Below are positions 5,450 to 11,973 of a stretch of DNA of 11,973 nucleotides, in pieces; positions within the stretch are counted from its first letter, which is position 1; every line of letters begins with the position of its first letter. Position numbers and translations under genes: made by a program. The notes beneath the pieces are model-generated. The model was given only the letters and a program-made list of their open reading frames with translations, did not search any database and was not told where the DNA came from. The DNA comes from Clostridium_AD sp047624165. Lineage in GTDB: Bacteria; Bacillota; Clostridia; Clostridiales; Clostridiaceae. The stretch covers positions 1-11,973 of the forward strand of contig JBLHPD010000155.1 of assembly GCA_047624165.1 (NCBI GenBank), written 5' to 3'.

Positions 5450-7636
5450 TTATTTTGCAGCTTTTGCAGCCGAAAGAATTGCATTAAGATAACCATTTGT
5501 ATCTGCAAGTGTAGCACTAGTTACTGCATCCACCTTTGGATCTGTTCCGTTAGCTTTAATTGCTGATTCTAATTCTGTCACTGTTTTTCCAACTGCAAAT
5601 GCTTGAACAGCATTATAGTTTGTATCAAGTGGTAATGTTGCACCGCCTGCTTCTTTCATATGCTCACTATAGTATGTTGCATTTGTTCTTTTTGATGCCA
5701 ATTGTATTGTTGCGTCTGCGTAATTCTTACCAAAGTCCAAATTAGAATTTGGAACTCCCGTTGCCACGTCTTTACTCATGAATTGATAATCATCTATAGA
5801 AGCTGCCACTATCTTATCGCCTGCCATCGCTACTACTGCCACTGTAAAGCATTTTGTTCCATGAGCAGCAGCCTCGACTCTACCAATTTTCAAGGAATTT
5901 AATGCTGAAACTTCTACCTGAATTGGACTATTTTCTTTGGCTGTTTTTGCAGCTGCAACTATTGCAGAAAGATAACCATTTGTATCTGCCAATGTAGCAC
6001 TTGTTACCACATCAACCTTTGGATCTATAGGGTTTGTTTTAATAATTGCTTCCAATTGTGCTATTGTTTTTCCAACTGCAAATGCTTGAACAGCATTATA
6101 GTTTGTATCAAGTGGTAATGTTGCTCCACCCGCTTCTTTCATATGCTCACTATAATATGTTGCATTTGTTCTTTTTGATGCCAATTGTATTGTTGCATCT
6201 GCGTAATTCTTACCAAAATCCAAATCAGAATTTGGAACTCCCGTTGCCACGTCTTTACTCATGAATTGATAATCATCTATAGAAGCTGCCACTATCTTAT
6301 CGCCTGCCATCGCTACTACTGCCACTGTAAAGCATTTTGTTCCATGAGCAGCAGATTCAGCTCTTCCAACTTTTATAGTAGTTTTCTCTGGTATTGCCAC
6401 TTTTAATGTTTGTGTTCCTGTTACAGAGCTTGTATCATCCATGACGAATGAATCTTTAGCTTGTTGATTAGTAAAATATACATTTCCTTCAATTTTAGAA
6501 CCTTCTGTCATATTAAATCCTGTTTCTGAAACGTAAACATCTCCTACAATAGTAGCTGTTTTCAAATTAAAGTCCTGTGCTGAAACATAAAGGTCGCCCT
6601 TGAATGTTCCTTTTTGGATAGTAGAATCTGTACTCTTAATTGTTAATTTTGGAGCTGTTAAAGTAAAAGTATCAGTTGTAACATGTTTATCGTCTTGAGC
6701 ATAAAGAGCTATTTTACGTCCTGTTGCAACTTGTACTGGTGGAACAGATTTATCAGGTTTTGTAAGTTTGCCTTGTAAAACAAGATCTTTATCAGTAGTT
6801 ACATCATTTAGAATAGCAATAATCCATGTACCATCTTTGCTTATTGCTTCTTCTACACCGGCTGCATTATCTACTAGTGAAGCTGAGGTTACAACATCAG
6901 GTGGTGTAACAACAACTGGAGGAGTAACAACTGGTGGTGTCACTGGTTTAGTAGGTGTAACTGGTGTAACAGCTATTATTGCAAATAATTTTGTAATAGT
7001 AGCTGGTCCAACTATTCCATCGGCTATAAGAACATGCTTACTTTGAAAGTCCTTTACTGCAACTAAAGTACTGTTTCCAAAGATGCCATCACCATAAAGT
7101 CTGTATCCATAACTACTAAGCCTAGTTTGTAGAATCTTAACTTCGATTCCATTAGAACCTGATTTAAGTGTGCTAGTTATAGTTGTTTTGACAACTATTT
7201 TTGGAGTTAACCTTGCTAAAGTAGCTGTGCCAGCTAGTCCATCAACAGTAAGATCATGCTTACTTTGAAAGTCCTTTACTGCAACTAAAGTACTGTTTCC
7301 AAAGATACCATCAGCATTAAGCCTGTACCCATAACTACTAAGTCTACTTTGAAGAAGTTTAACATCTCCTCCAATAGAATTAAATTGAAGTAAACGGGTA
7401 AAACTCGTGGACATATTATTTGTAGATGATGTATAGTGAGTACCTGAGTTACTTGAGCTACTTGGTGTGTTTGGCTTGCTTGGTGTAGCTGGTTTAGCTG
7501 GCGCTACTGGAGCTTCTCCAGTAGCTGCTGAAACTGCATCTACACTAAAGGGTCCTAGCTTTGGACTATTTACTGCAATTGTAAGCGTGAATATCGCTGC
7601 CAATGAGCAGGTTAACATTTTTAACTTTTTATTCAA
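5450..7636 (-). CDS. Exported peptidoglycan-binding protein with two FMN-binding-type domains
   Basis: 728 aa, TTG start at 7634-7636, 6 nt after AGGGGGG (7643-7649). A Sec signal peptide is evident (KK, hydrophobic 8-22), with likely cleavage near VSA-A (35-38). A low-complexity Pro/Ser linker precedes two PG_binding_1 repeats (about 86-143 and 157-217), each with the DG-x-FG-x-x-T-x-x-AV-x-x-FQ core. Next come a Pro/Thr linker (223-249) and a beta-rich region (about 254-412) with repeating GDVYV/GNVYF strands. Two 144-aa copies at 424-567 and 585-728 follow. Each has AHGTK...FTVAVVAMAGDKIVAASIDDYQF and ends in DVVTSAT or DAVTSAT, close to the motif in which ApbE-type transferases attach FMN to the last Thr (T548, T709). 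This resembles PplA/cAD1-type extracellular electron-transfer flavoproteins, but it would be held by peptidoglycan binding, since no lipobox is seen. The flavin role is inferred from family resemblance. Confidence 0.8.
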   Translation of the reverse strand: MNKKLKMLTCSLAAIFTLTIAVNSPKLGPFSVDAVSAATGEAPVAPAKPATPSKPNTPSSSSNSGTHYTSSTNNMSTSFTRLLQFNSIGGDVKLLQSRLSSYGYRLNADGIFGNSTLVAVKDFQSKHDLTVDGLAGTATLARLTPKIVVKTTITSTLKSGSNGIEVKILQTRLSSYGYRLYGDGIFGNSTLVAVKDFQSKHVLIADGIVGPATITKLFAIIAVTPVTPTKPVTPPVVTPPVVVTPPDVVTSASLVDNAAGVEEAISKDGTWIIAILNDVTTDKDLVLQGKLTKPDKSVPPVQVATGRKIALYAQDDKHVTTDTFTLTAPKLTIKSTDSTIQKGTFKGDLYVSAQDFNLKTATIVGDVYVSETGFNMTEGSKIEGNVYFTNQQAKDSFVMDDTSSVTGTQTLKVAIPEKTTIKVGRAESAAHGTKCFTVAVVAMAGDKIVAASIDDYQFMSKDVATGVPNSDLDFGKNYADATIQLASKRTNATYYSEHMKEAGGATLPLDTNYNAVQAFAVGKTIAQLEAIIKTNPIDPKVDVVTSATLADTNGYLSAIVAAAKTAKENSPIQVEVSALNSLKIGRVEAAAHGTKCFTVAVVAMAGDKIVAASIDDYQFMSKDVATGVPNSNLDFGKNYADATIQLASKRTNATYYSEHMKEAGGATLPLDTNYNAVQAFAVGKTVTELESAIKANGTDPKVDAVTSATLADTNGYLNAILSAAKAAK
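5453..5884 (-). repeat. FMN-binding-type domain, copy B (432 bp)
   Basis: It encodes residues 585-728, the C-terminal domain copy. It is offset by 483 bp from copy A and shares with it an exact run of about 128 bp (5744-5871 against 6227-6354). The predicted flavin-acceptor Thr is T709 in DAVTSAT. Confidence 0.85.
5936..6367 (-). repeat. FMN-binding-type domain, copy A (432 bp)
   Basis: It encodes residues 424-567. Most differences from copy B are in the last third of the domain; the AHGTK-to-VPNS segment is almost unchanged. The predicted flavin-acceptor Thr is T548 in DVVTSAT. The high DNA identity points to recent duplication or gene conversion. Confidence 0.85.
6986..7168 (-). repeat. 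PG_binding_1 domain, copy 2
   Basis: It encodes residues about 157-217 of the surface protein. It repeats copy 1 at a spacing of 222 bp (74 codons), with the block around LSSYGYRL...GDGIFGNSTLVAV nearly identical. It is predicted to bind peptidoglycan. Confidence 0.82.
7208..7381 (-). repeat. PG_binding_1 domain, copy 1
   Basis: It encodes residues about 86-143 (LQSRLSSYGYRL, then DGIFGNSTLVAVKDFQSKH). It is the first of two tandem wall-binding repeats and lies after a Ser/Pro/Thr-rich spacer. Confidence 0.82.
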
Positions 7637-7961
7637 TGAAATCCCCCCTAATTTAATTTATAATATCACTTTACGAGATAAAAACGATTACTTAGTAGGA
7701 TAAAAAATAATAAGTTTGTTTTTTATTTATCAAACTAAGAATTTTTAGTAGCTATCCGTAAGATATTTATAAGGAAATTATACCAATAAAAGGTTAAAAA
7801 TAATTATATTGTTCATATTGTTCATAAAATTATTGATATAAATGTAATAATTAATCTTTAATGGGATGTTAGTAATAAGTAGAAATATAACAAACTCTAA
7901 TATACATGACTATTATTTTTATGGCATATATTATACTGAAGTACTAAATGGAGGATTTGTT
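7637..7961. promoter_or_regulatory. Divergent control region of the element
   Basis: These 325 bp separate the surface gene (minus) from the recombinase unit (plus). For the surface gene, a possible -35 TTGATA (7728-7733 on the minus strand) lies 15-17 nt from AT-rich -10-like hexamers near 7705-7712. It overlaps a short inverted repeat AGTTTG/CAAACT (7713-7718, 7731-7736) that could be an operator. For the recombinase unit, TATACT (7932-7937), overlapping CATATATTA (7925-7933), lies just before the Shine-Dalgarno, but no matching -35 is seen. A 9-bp tandem repeat ATTGTTCAT occurs at 7808-7825. All of these are weak calls. Confidence 0.35.
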
Positions 7962-8144
7962 GTGACAAAAATTACTTTAAAAATAGAGAGGCATTATGGG
8001 AATGAAAATTTAAAAATAATAATAGAGAATTTAATCTCAGTGAAGCTTACAAACCTTAAATTTAATAGTGAAGCATATGATAAATCATATTATAATATAG
8101 ATACAAATATAAAAGATACTCATCAGGAGGCATATAACTTGTGA
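7962..8144 (+). CDS. Small protein coupled to the recombinase; candidate directionality factor
   Basis: 60 aa from GTG at 7962, 7 nt after GGAGG (7950-7954). The frame is open further upstream to 7866, but no ribosome-binding site supports a start there, and the likely -10 lies inside that extension. The protein is small, charged and without membrane segments (TKITLKIERHYGNENLKI...). Its TGA (8142-8144) overlaps the recombinase GTG (8141-8143), so the two are probably translationally coupled. I do not recognise the family. Position suggests an accessory to the recombinase, such as the directionality factor needed for excision. That role is inference only. Confidence 0.62.
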   Translation: MTKITLKIERHYGNENLKIIIENLISVKLTNLKFNSEAYDKSYYNIDTNIKDTHQEAYNL

Positions 8145-9703
8145 AAAGTTTAAGAAAAATCTGGAATGTAGCATTATATGCAAGAGTCTCATCAGATAAG
8201 AAAGATCAGCAGGAATCAATGCCTGCACAGGTACAAAGTTTAAAAAAATGGATACTTGAAAAAAGTGATGAGGATAAAGAGTCGGTATATAATCTTGTAG
8301 AGGTATATGAAGACGTTGGATTTTCTGGCTCTAATTTTGAAAGAAAAAGCTTCATCCGAATGAAGTATGATATAGAACAGGGCAAAATAAATATGATTGT
8401 GACTCGTGATCTTTCAAGATTTTCCAGAAATTATGTTAAAGCAGGATATTATTTAGAGGAGTATTTTAAAGTAAATGGAGTGCGTTTTATATCTGTATTT
8501 GACAATGTAGATACGTTAGAGGAAATAAATGATATCATACCATTTAAAAATGTACTAAATGAAATGTATATTAAAGATTGTTCAAGAAGATCCAGGGATG
8601 GATTAAAGCAAAGAATGATAAGGGGGTCATCTATTGCAAGTAAGCCACCTTATGGGTATAGGTTTGAAGAAGAATATGAGGGCAATGTAAAAACAATAAG
8701 ATTAGTAGTGGCAGATGATGATACAACAGAAACAGTAAAAGAAATATTTGAACTGTACCTTAAAGGATATGGGTATGGAAGAGTAGCAAATTACTTGAAT
8801 TTAAAAGGGATAGCGCCACCTTCTGCAAAATTAAATAATTTTGCTTTCTCAAAATTTGGGTTATGGACTAGTAATACTATTAAATCAATTTTAAACAATC
8901 CCAAATACGGTGGTATCATGGTTCAAGGAAGATGGAAAAAAGTTAGCTATAAGATAAAAAAAGTAAGAACTACGCTTCAAGATGAATGGATATATGGAGG
9001 CGAGTTTAAAGGTATAGTATCAAAAGAAATGTTTGATGAAGTTCAAAAGATTATAAGCATAAGAGCTAAAAATTATAGATATAAAGGTAAAAATGTGTAT
9101 ATTTTTTCTTCAATATTAAAGTGTAATGAATGTGGAGGAAATATGTCATATAGAAAGAAATTTCAAGGCTATAAATGTACTAATAGTCAAATGGGTGGAG
9201 GAAGGTGTACTGCACATTCTTTAAAGGAAGAAGAATTAAAAAACATTATAATCACGGATTTACTGCAGTACACTTTAACAATATTAAATGTACCGGAAAT
9301 ATATCACAAAATTGATAAGTCCATTATAAAAAAAGATAATTATGATATGAAATTAAAAAATATAGAAAATGAATTAAGCAAGCTGGATAGACAATTTGAA
9401 TTGCTCTATTTGGATAAGTTTAATGAAAAAGTAAGTGAAAGAAACTTTGAGGTTTTGTCTAATACCATTGAAAAAAAACAACAACATTTAATTAATAGAA
9501 AAAAAGAGATACTATCAAATCTAGAAGTGGCTGATAATTATAATGACAAATACCAGGCGTATAAGAGTGAGATTGACAAAATTTTAAATTTTAAAGACCT
9601 AGATAGAGTTATGGTAGAAAATTTGATAGAAAAAATTATTATTTCAGAAGATAAAGAAACTAAACAAAAGAGCATTGATATATTTTACAAATTTCAAATT
9701 TAA
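8141..9703 (+). CDS. Large serine recombinase (site-specific integrase/excisionase)
   Basis: This 520-aa enzyme cuts and rejoins attachment sites through a phosphoserine link. GTG start, 10 nt after AGGAGG (8125-8130). The N-terminal resolvase domain shows ALYARVSSD with catalytic Ser17, and TRDLSRFSRN. A recombinase domain follows (KPPYGYRF, YLNLKGIAPPS, then 'SILNNPKYGGIMVQGRW'). A zinc-ribbon comes next with Cys 328, 331, 346 and 356, then a long helical, coiled-coil-like C-terminal segment. Length and order match the SpoIVCA/TnpX/phage-integrase group. All catalytic-domain motifs I can check are intact, so it looks active. It lies at the right end of the element with attR starting about 10 bp after its stop, the usual integrase-next-to-att arrangement. 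It is in the same orientation as the manC gene it splits. Confidence 0.95.
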   Translation: MKSLRKIWNVALYARVSSDKKDQQESMPAQVQSLKKWILEKSDEDKESVYNLVEVYEDVGFSGSNFERKSFIRMKYDIEQGKINMIVTRDLSRFSRNYVKAGYYLEEYFKVNGVRFISVFDNVDTLEEINDIIPFKNVLNEMYIKDCSRRSRDGLKQRMIRGSSIASKPPYGYRFEEEYEGNVKTIRLVVADDDTTETVKEIFELYLKGYGYGRVANYLNLKGIAPPSAKLNNFAFSKFGLWTSNTIKSILNNPKYGGIMVQGRWKKVSYKIKKVRTTLQDEWIYGGEFKGIVSKEMFDEVQKIISIRAKNYRYKGKNVYIFSSILKCNECGGNMSYRKKFQGYKCTNSQMGGGRCTAHSLKEEELKNIIITDLLQYTLTILNVPEIYHKIDKSIIKKDNYDMKLKNIENELSKLDRQFELLYLDKFNEKVSERNFEVLSNTIEKKQQHLINRKKEILSNLEVADNYNDKYQAYKSEIDKILNFKDLDRVMVENLIEKIIISEDKETKQKSIDIFYKFQI

Positions 9704-10547
9704 ACATAAAAGAGCCAATGAGGTTAACAAAGAGACTGCTACTTGCATAGGACTATCTGCTGCCAAGCTATTAAAAGAGGACAAGGAAGCAACAATGATA
9801 GTGCTACCTTCTGATCATTATATAGAGAATGAGAAGGAGTTTAAAGAAACTATTTTACAAGCAGTTGAAATTGCAAATAAAAAAAGAGGGCTAGTAACTA
9901 TCGGTGTACAGCCCACAAGGCCAGAAACTGGCTATGGTTATATAGAAATGGGAGATAGGGTAACTGGCGATATACCTACATTCAAAGTAGAACGTTTTTT
10001 AGAAAAACCTAATGCGGAAGTAGCTAAGGATTTACTCTCAAAAGGAAACTTTCTTTGGAATAGTGGAATGTTTGTATGGAGAGCAGATGTGTATTTGCGG
10101 GAGATGGAGAAGTATTTACCTAAAATGTATAAACGATTAATGACGGTATATCAAGCCATTGGCACTGATGAGGAAAGTGAAGTAATAAAAGAGCAGTACA
10201 ATGAAATAGATGGAATATCTGTAGATTTTGGCATAATGCAAAAAACTAGAAAGGCTTTTGTTATAAAATGTGAGTTTGCGTGGGACGACATAGGGACATT
10301 TGCATCACTTTCAAGGTTTTTAAGTAATTTACGTGGTAACAATGTTTTGGGTAATACATTTATGGAAGAGAGTCAAAATTGCTCGGTATTCGGTAAAGAT
10401 AGGTTAATAATTGGTTTTGGTATAAAGGATCTTATAATTGTAGATGCAGGAGATGTTATATTAATAATGGATAAAAATAAGGACCAGGAGATTAAGCATC
10501 TGGTCAATGAACTTAAAGAATATGAAGGGAATGAAAAATATATATGA
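9675..10547 (+). CDS. manC: Mannose-1-phosphate guanylyltransferase, 3' part of a split gene
   Basis: The enzyme-derived sequence begins at the core (Lys codon 9729) and runs for 272 codons: KETATCIGLSAAKLL, VLPSDHYI, ETGYGYIEMG, FLEKPN, WNSGMFVW, then VDFGIMQK and WDDIGTF. These are the substrate-binding and active-site stretches of the ManC/GMP family. Codons from TTG 9675 to 9728 are element sequence and overlap the recombinase end by 29 bp. That TTG has no convincing ribosome-binding site, so this half may not be translated while the element is present, and it lacks the nucleotide-binding GG-x-GTR loop. Joined to 4984-5232 it gives 355 aa. A two-way terminator follows at 10558-10590. Confidence 0.88.
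   Translation: MIYFTNFKFKHKRANEVNKETATCIGLSAAKLLKEDKEATMIVLPSDHYIENEKEFKETILQAVEIANKKRGLVTIGVQPTRPETGYGYIEMGDRVTGDIPTFKVERFLEKPNAEVAKDLLSKGNFLWNSGMFVWRADVYLREMEKYLPKMYKRLMTVYQAIGTDEESEVIKEQYNEIDGISVDFGIMQKTRKAFVIKCEFAWDDIGTFASLSRFLSNLRGNNVLGNTFMEESQNCSVFGKDRLIIGFGIKDLIIVDAGDVILIMDKNKDQEIKHLVNELKEYEGNEKYI
9714..9751 (+). other. attR: right junction of the integrated element
   Basis: The second core copy AAAGAGAC is at 9729-9736, with AC at 9735-9736 as the predicted crossover dinucleotide. The left arm (9714-9734) pairs with 5241-5261 of attL: 15 of 20 positions flanking the centre are complementary, which reconstructs a palindromic attP. The right side is manC and carries TAGG (9748-9751), the mirror of CCTA at 5224. 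Confidence 0.8.
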
Positions 10548-10557
10548 TATAATAATC

Positions 10558-10590
10558 AAAATTCCATCGCATACAATGTGGTGGAATTTT
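10558..10590. terminator. Two-way terminator between manC 3' part and the small membrane gene
   Basis: Arms 10558-10572 and 10576-10590 pair over 15 bp with two G-T wobbles around an ACA loop. The outer ends are AAAA and TTTT. It lies between convergent genes, 10 bp after the manC stop and 4 bp before the end of the minus-strand gene. Confidence 0.78.
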
Positions 10591-10594
10591 TAAG

Positions 10595-10846
10595 TTATTC
10601 GAATAAATGTTTTATAATATCGATAACTGGCTTTAGCACCTGCAAAAGATAGCTAAGAATATCGGTTAATATGGGTATTGTAATACCTATTTGTTGAAGG
10701 ACATATATTAAAAGGAATATACCAATTGTAATACTTAATATCCTTCCAATCATTTTAAATACTGCAATACTGAGATAAACAAGCAATATTGCAAGTGCAA
10801 ACATAATAATGCTATTCATATTAATATTGGAAAAATCAACGTTCAT
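10595..10846 (-). CDS. Small integral membrane protein of unknown function
   Basis: 83 aa from ATG at 10844-10846, with GGCGG placed 7 nt upstream. An in-frame ATG six codons earlier (10862-10864) has no such site. Two hydrophobic helices are visible, roughly 'IIMFALAILLVYLSIAVF' and 'ILSITIGIFLLIYVL', followed by a third, weaker amphipathic stretch (ILTDILSYLLQVLKPVIDII). There is no signal-peptide cleavage site and no recognised family. It lies about 100 bp downstream of the histidine kinase on the same strand, but no sequence feature ties the two together. Confidence 0.68.
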   Translation of the reverse strand: MNVDFSNINMNSIIMFALAILLVYLSIAVFKMIGRILSITIGIFLLIYVLQQIGITIPILTDILSYLLQVLKPVIDIIKHLFE

Positions 10847-10947
10847 AAACACACCGCCTAACATTTATAGAAGTATAACTTAAACTCTAAAGTTTAGCAA
10901 AGGTAAAATTTTCTATAAATCAATGTAAAGTTTGTAAAAAGAAAAAC

Positions 10948-11973
10948 TTAATAAATATCTGAAAATTCTACTTTTATATTTTCATTTTCAATCGGTACTT
11001 TGCTATTATAGAAAATACTTTCGTGAAATACCTTTCTTGAAAGAAGCCTAACGGTAAACTTACTTCCTTTCCCAAATTCACTTTCAACAGATATACTACC
11101 ACCATGTAATTCTACAATCGACTTTACTAAACTTAAGCCAATACCCGTACCTTCTACATTTTTTGACAAAGATTTATCTACTTGCTTAAATCTATCAAAT
11201 ATCATATCTAAGTTCTTGTCTTCAATGCCAATACCATTATCTTTCACTGATATTTCAACAAATTCATTCTTATCAACAATAGCTACAAGTATTTCTTCGC
11301 CTACCTTTGAAAATTTTATCGCATTTGATATAAGATTTAATATTATTCTTTCTATCTCTTTTGTGTCACAAGCAATAATTTTTTCCTCTGTATCAGTACC
11401 AAAAATAATATTTAGGCCTTTGATGTCAGTAAAATTAGTTAAAGATAACACTATATCTTCTACAATTCCAACTATATTGTTGTTTGATATGTTCAATTTA
11501 TAGAACCCTGCTTCAATTTTAGATAAATCAACTATGTTATTAATAAGTTTAGATAGTCTATAGGAATTTTGCTTGATTGAATCTATATATTTAATGATTG
11601 AATTCTTTTTATCATCCAATGAACCACTATTACAATACAAAGCAAATAACTGAGCTGTTGCAAATATAACGTTTAGTGGCGTTTTAAGTTCATGGGATAT
11701 GTTAACAAGAAATTCTCCCTGTAATTTTAATGCCTTTTCCATGACTATATTAGACTTTATTTCAGCAGTAACATCTATTACTATAATTAATATTTCTTGG
11801 ATTTCTCCATTTGATTCAAATATAGGTTCAAAGATAACATTCCAATATATCTGGTTTCCATTTATAAGAATAGCTTTTTTATTCAAATATTTGGTTTTCT
11901 TCTCTATTATCACCTCATTGATATATTGGTGAAATTTACTTGCTGCTAATGGTTTATATGTTTTAATTAAATC
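10948..11973 (-). CDS. PAS-domain sensor histidine kinase, 5' end outside the window
   Basis: The frame is open from the right edge to TAA at 10948-10950, giving 341 visible residues. GTG at 11911-11913 is internal to the PAS domain and unlikely to be the start. The order is: PAS C-terminal half (NGNQIYWNVIFEPIF, then LIIVIDVTAE); HisKA with FLVNISHELKTPLN, phospho-acceptor His codon at 11692-11694; N box 'LNLISNAIKFS'; G1 VKDNGIGIE; F box DRFKQVD; G2 GTGIGLSLVKSIVELHGG. All catalytic boxes are intact. It should autophosphorylate on His and pass the phosphate to a response regulator, which is not in the window. No transmembrane segment is seen in the visible part. Its signal and pathway cannot be inferred; phosphorelay kinases controlling sporulation look like this, but so do many others. 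Confidence 0.92.
   Translation of the reverse strand, partial: DLIKTYKPLAASKFHQYINEVIIEKKTKYLNKKAILINGNQIYWNVIFEPIFESNGEIQEILIIVIDVTAEIKSNIVMEKALKLQGEFLVNISHELKTPLNVIFATAQLFALYCNSGSLDDKKNSIIKYIDSIKQNSYRLSKLINNIVDLSKIEAGFYKLNISNNNIVGIVEDIVLSLTNFTDIKGLNIIFGTDTEEKIIACDTKEIERIILNLISNAIKFSKVGEEILVAIVDKNEFVEISVKDNGIGIEDKNLDMIFDRFKQVDKSLSKNVEGTGIGLSLVKSIVELHGGSISVESEFGKGSKFTVRLLSRKVFHESIFYNSKVPIENENIKVEFSDIY

Larger units (their letters stand above)
5233..9736 (+). mobile_element. 4.5-kb serine-recombinase element interrupting manC
   Basis: The element is bounded by direct repeats of the 8-bp core AAAGAGAC, and one copy plus the interior is 4,496 bp. It contains a large serine recombinase at the right end, a 60-aa coupled protein, and a divergently transcribed surface flavoprotein gene. 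I see no replication, conjugation or phage structural genes. Excision at the cores restores an uninterrupted manC frame, because both copies begin a Lys codon. The arrangement matches intervening elements that split sporulation or surface-polysaccharide genes and leave by site-specific recombination (sigK skin, spsM). Whether excision is programmed here, or the element is a parasite that happens to leave cleanly, cannot be told from sequence. Confidence 0.85.

Noticed and set aside
5560..6406. Several plus-strand open frames opposite the FMN-type domains
   Set aside because: They are duplicated because the repeats under them are duplicated, they lack ribosome-binding sites, and their products are low-quality hydrophobic strings. 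They are shadows of the minus-strand gene.
7580..7636. Lipoprotein signal in the surface protein (Cys10)
   Set aside because: Cys10 follows only a few charged and short hydrophobic residues and is not preceded by a full hydrophobic core. A normal Sec signal with cleavage near residue 37 fits better.
7900..7937. Sigma-E or sigma-K promoter for the recombinase unit
   Set aside because: CATATATTA resembles the -10, but no AC or ATA lies at the required distance, so it is mentioned only as a weak motif.
7866..7961. N-terminal extension of the small coupled protein to 92 aa
   Set aside because: The ATG at 7866 has no Shine-Dalgarno and the extension overlaps a likely -10 region. GTG at 7962 has GGAGG at ideal spacing.
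5233..9736. Conjugative transposon or prophage remnant
   Set aside because: There are no replication, relaxase, type IV secretion or phage structural genes. The insert has only three genes and precise att ends.
11216..11932. Plus-strand open frames within the histidine kinase
   Set aside because: They lie wholly opposite a gene with all kinase motifs intact and show no protein-like pattern or start signals.
1..11973. CRISPR array, tRNA or rRNA genes
   Set aside because: I looked for regularly spaced short repeats and for cloverleaf or rRNA signatures and saw none. The repeats present are coding domain duplications.

Overview
The window is AT-rich, with strong Shine-Dalgarno sites and frequent TTG/GTG starts. 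It contains a peptidoglycan-binding surface protein and a large serine recombinase of the clostridial type. This points to a spore-forming Firmicute, most likely Clostridium or a close relative. That assignment is an inference from composition and gene families; no marker gene is present.

Layout. Positions 1-108 are the end of a LacI-type regulator, closed by a strong terminator. Positions 245-4813 hold a 1360-aa superfamily 1 helicase with a C-terminal nuclease-like domain, then a 131-aa protein of unknown function, closed by a 22-bp-stem terminator. At 4984 a mannose-1-phosphate guanylyltransferase gene (manC) begins, but it breaks off after 85 codons. Its remainder resumes at 9729 and ends at 10547. 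Beyond that, on the minus strand, are a small two-helix membrane protein and a PAS-containing sensor histidine kinase cut by the right edge.

The centrepiece is the 4,496-bp insert that splits manC. It carries a large serine recombinase (8141-9703), a 60-aa protein overlapping the recombinase start (7962-8144), and, on the opposite strand, a 728-aa exported protein (5450-7636). That protein has two peptidoglycan-binding repeats and two nearly identical FMN-binding-type domains, each with a covalent-flavinylation-like motif. Both junctions share the 8-bp core AAAGAGAC in the same codon phase. Joining them gives an uninterrupted 355-codon manC and rebuilds a conserved EP-x-x-K-x-T-A motif. The opposite product, the circle junction, is a long imperfect palindrome centred on one AC dinucleotide, as expected of a serine-integrase attP site.

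How the parts may work together: the recombinase, perhaps with the small coupled protein as directionality factor, could excise the element as a circle and restore GDP-mannose synthesis for a surface or spore polysaccharide. This would resemble the sporulation-linked excisions known at sigK (skin) and spsM. Regulated excision is inference. The in-frame reconstruction and the att symmetry are read directly from the sequence. The flavoprotein cargo is unusual for so small an element.
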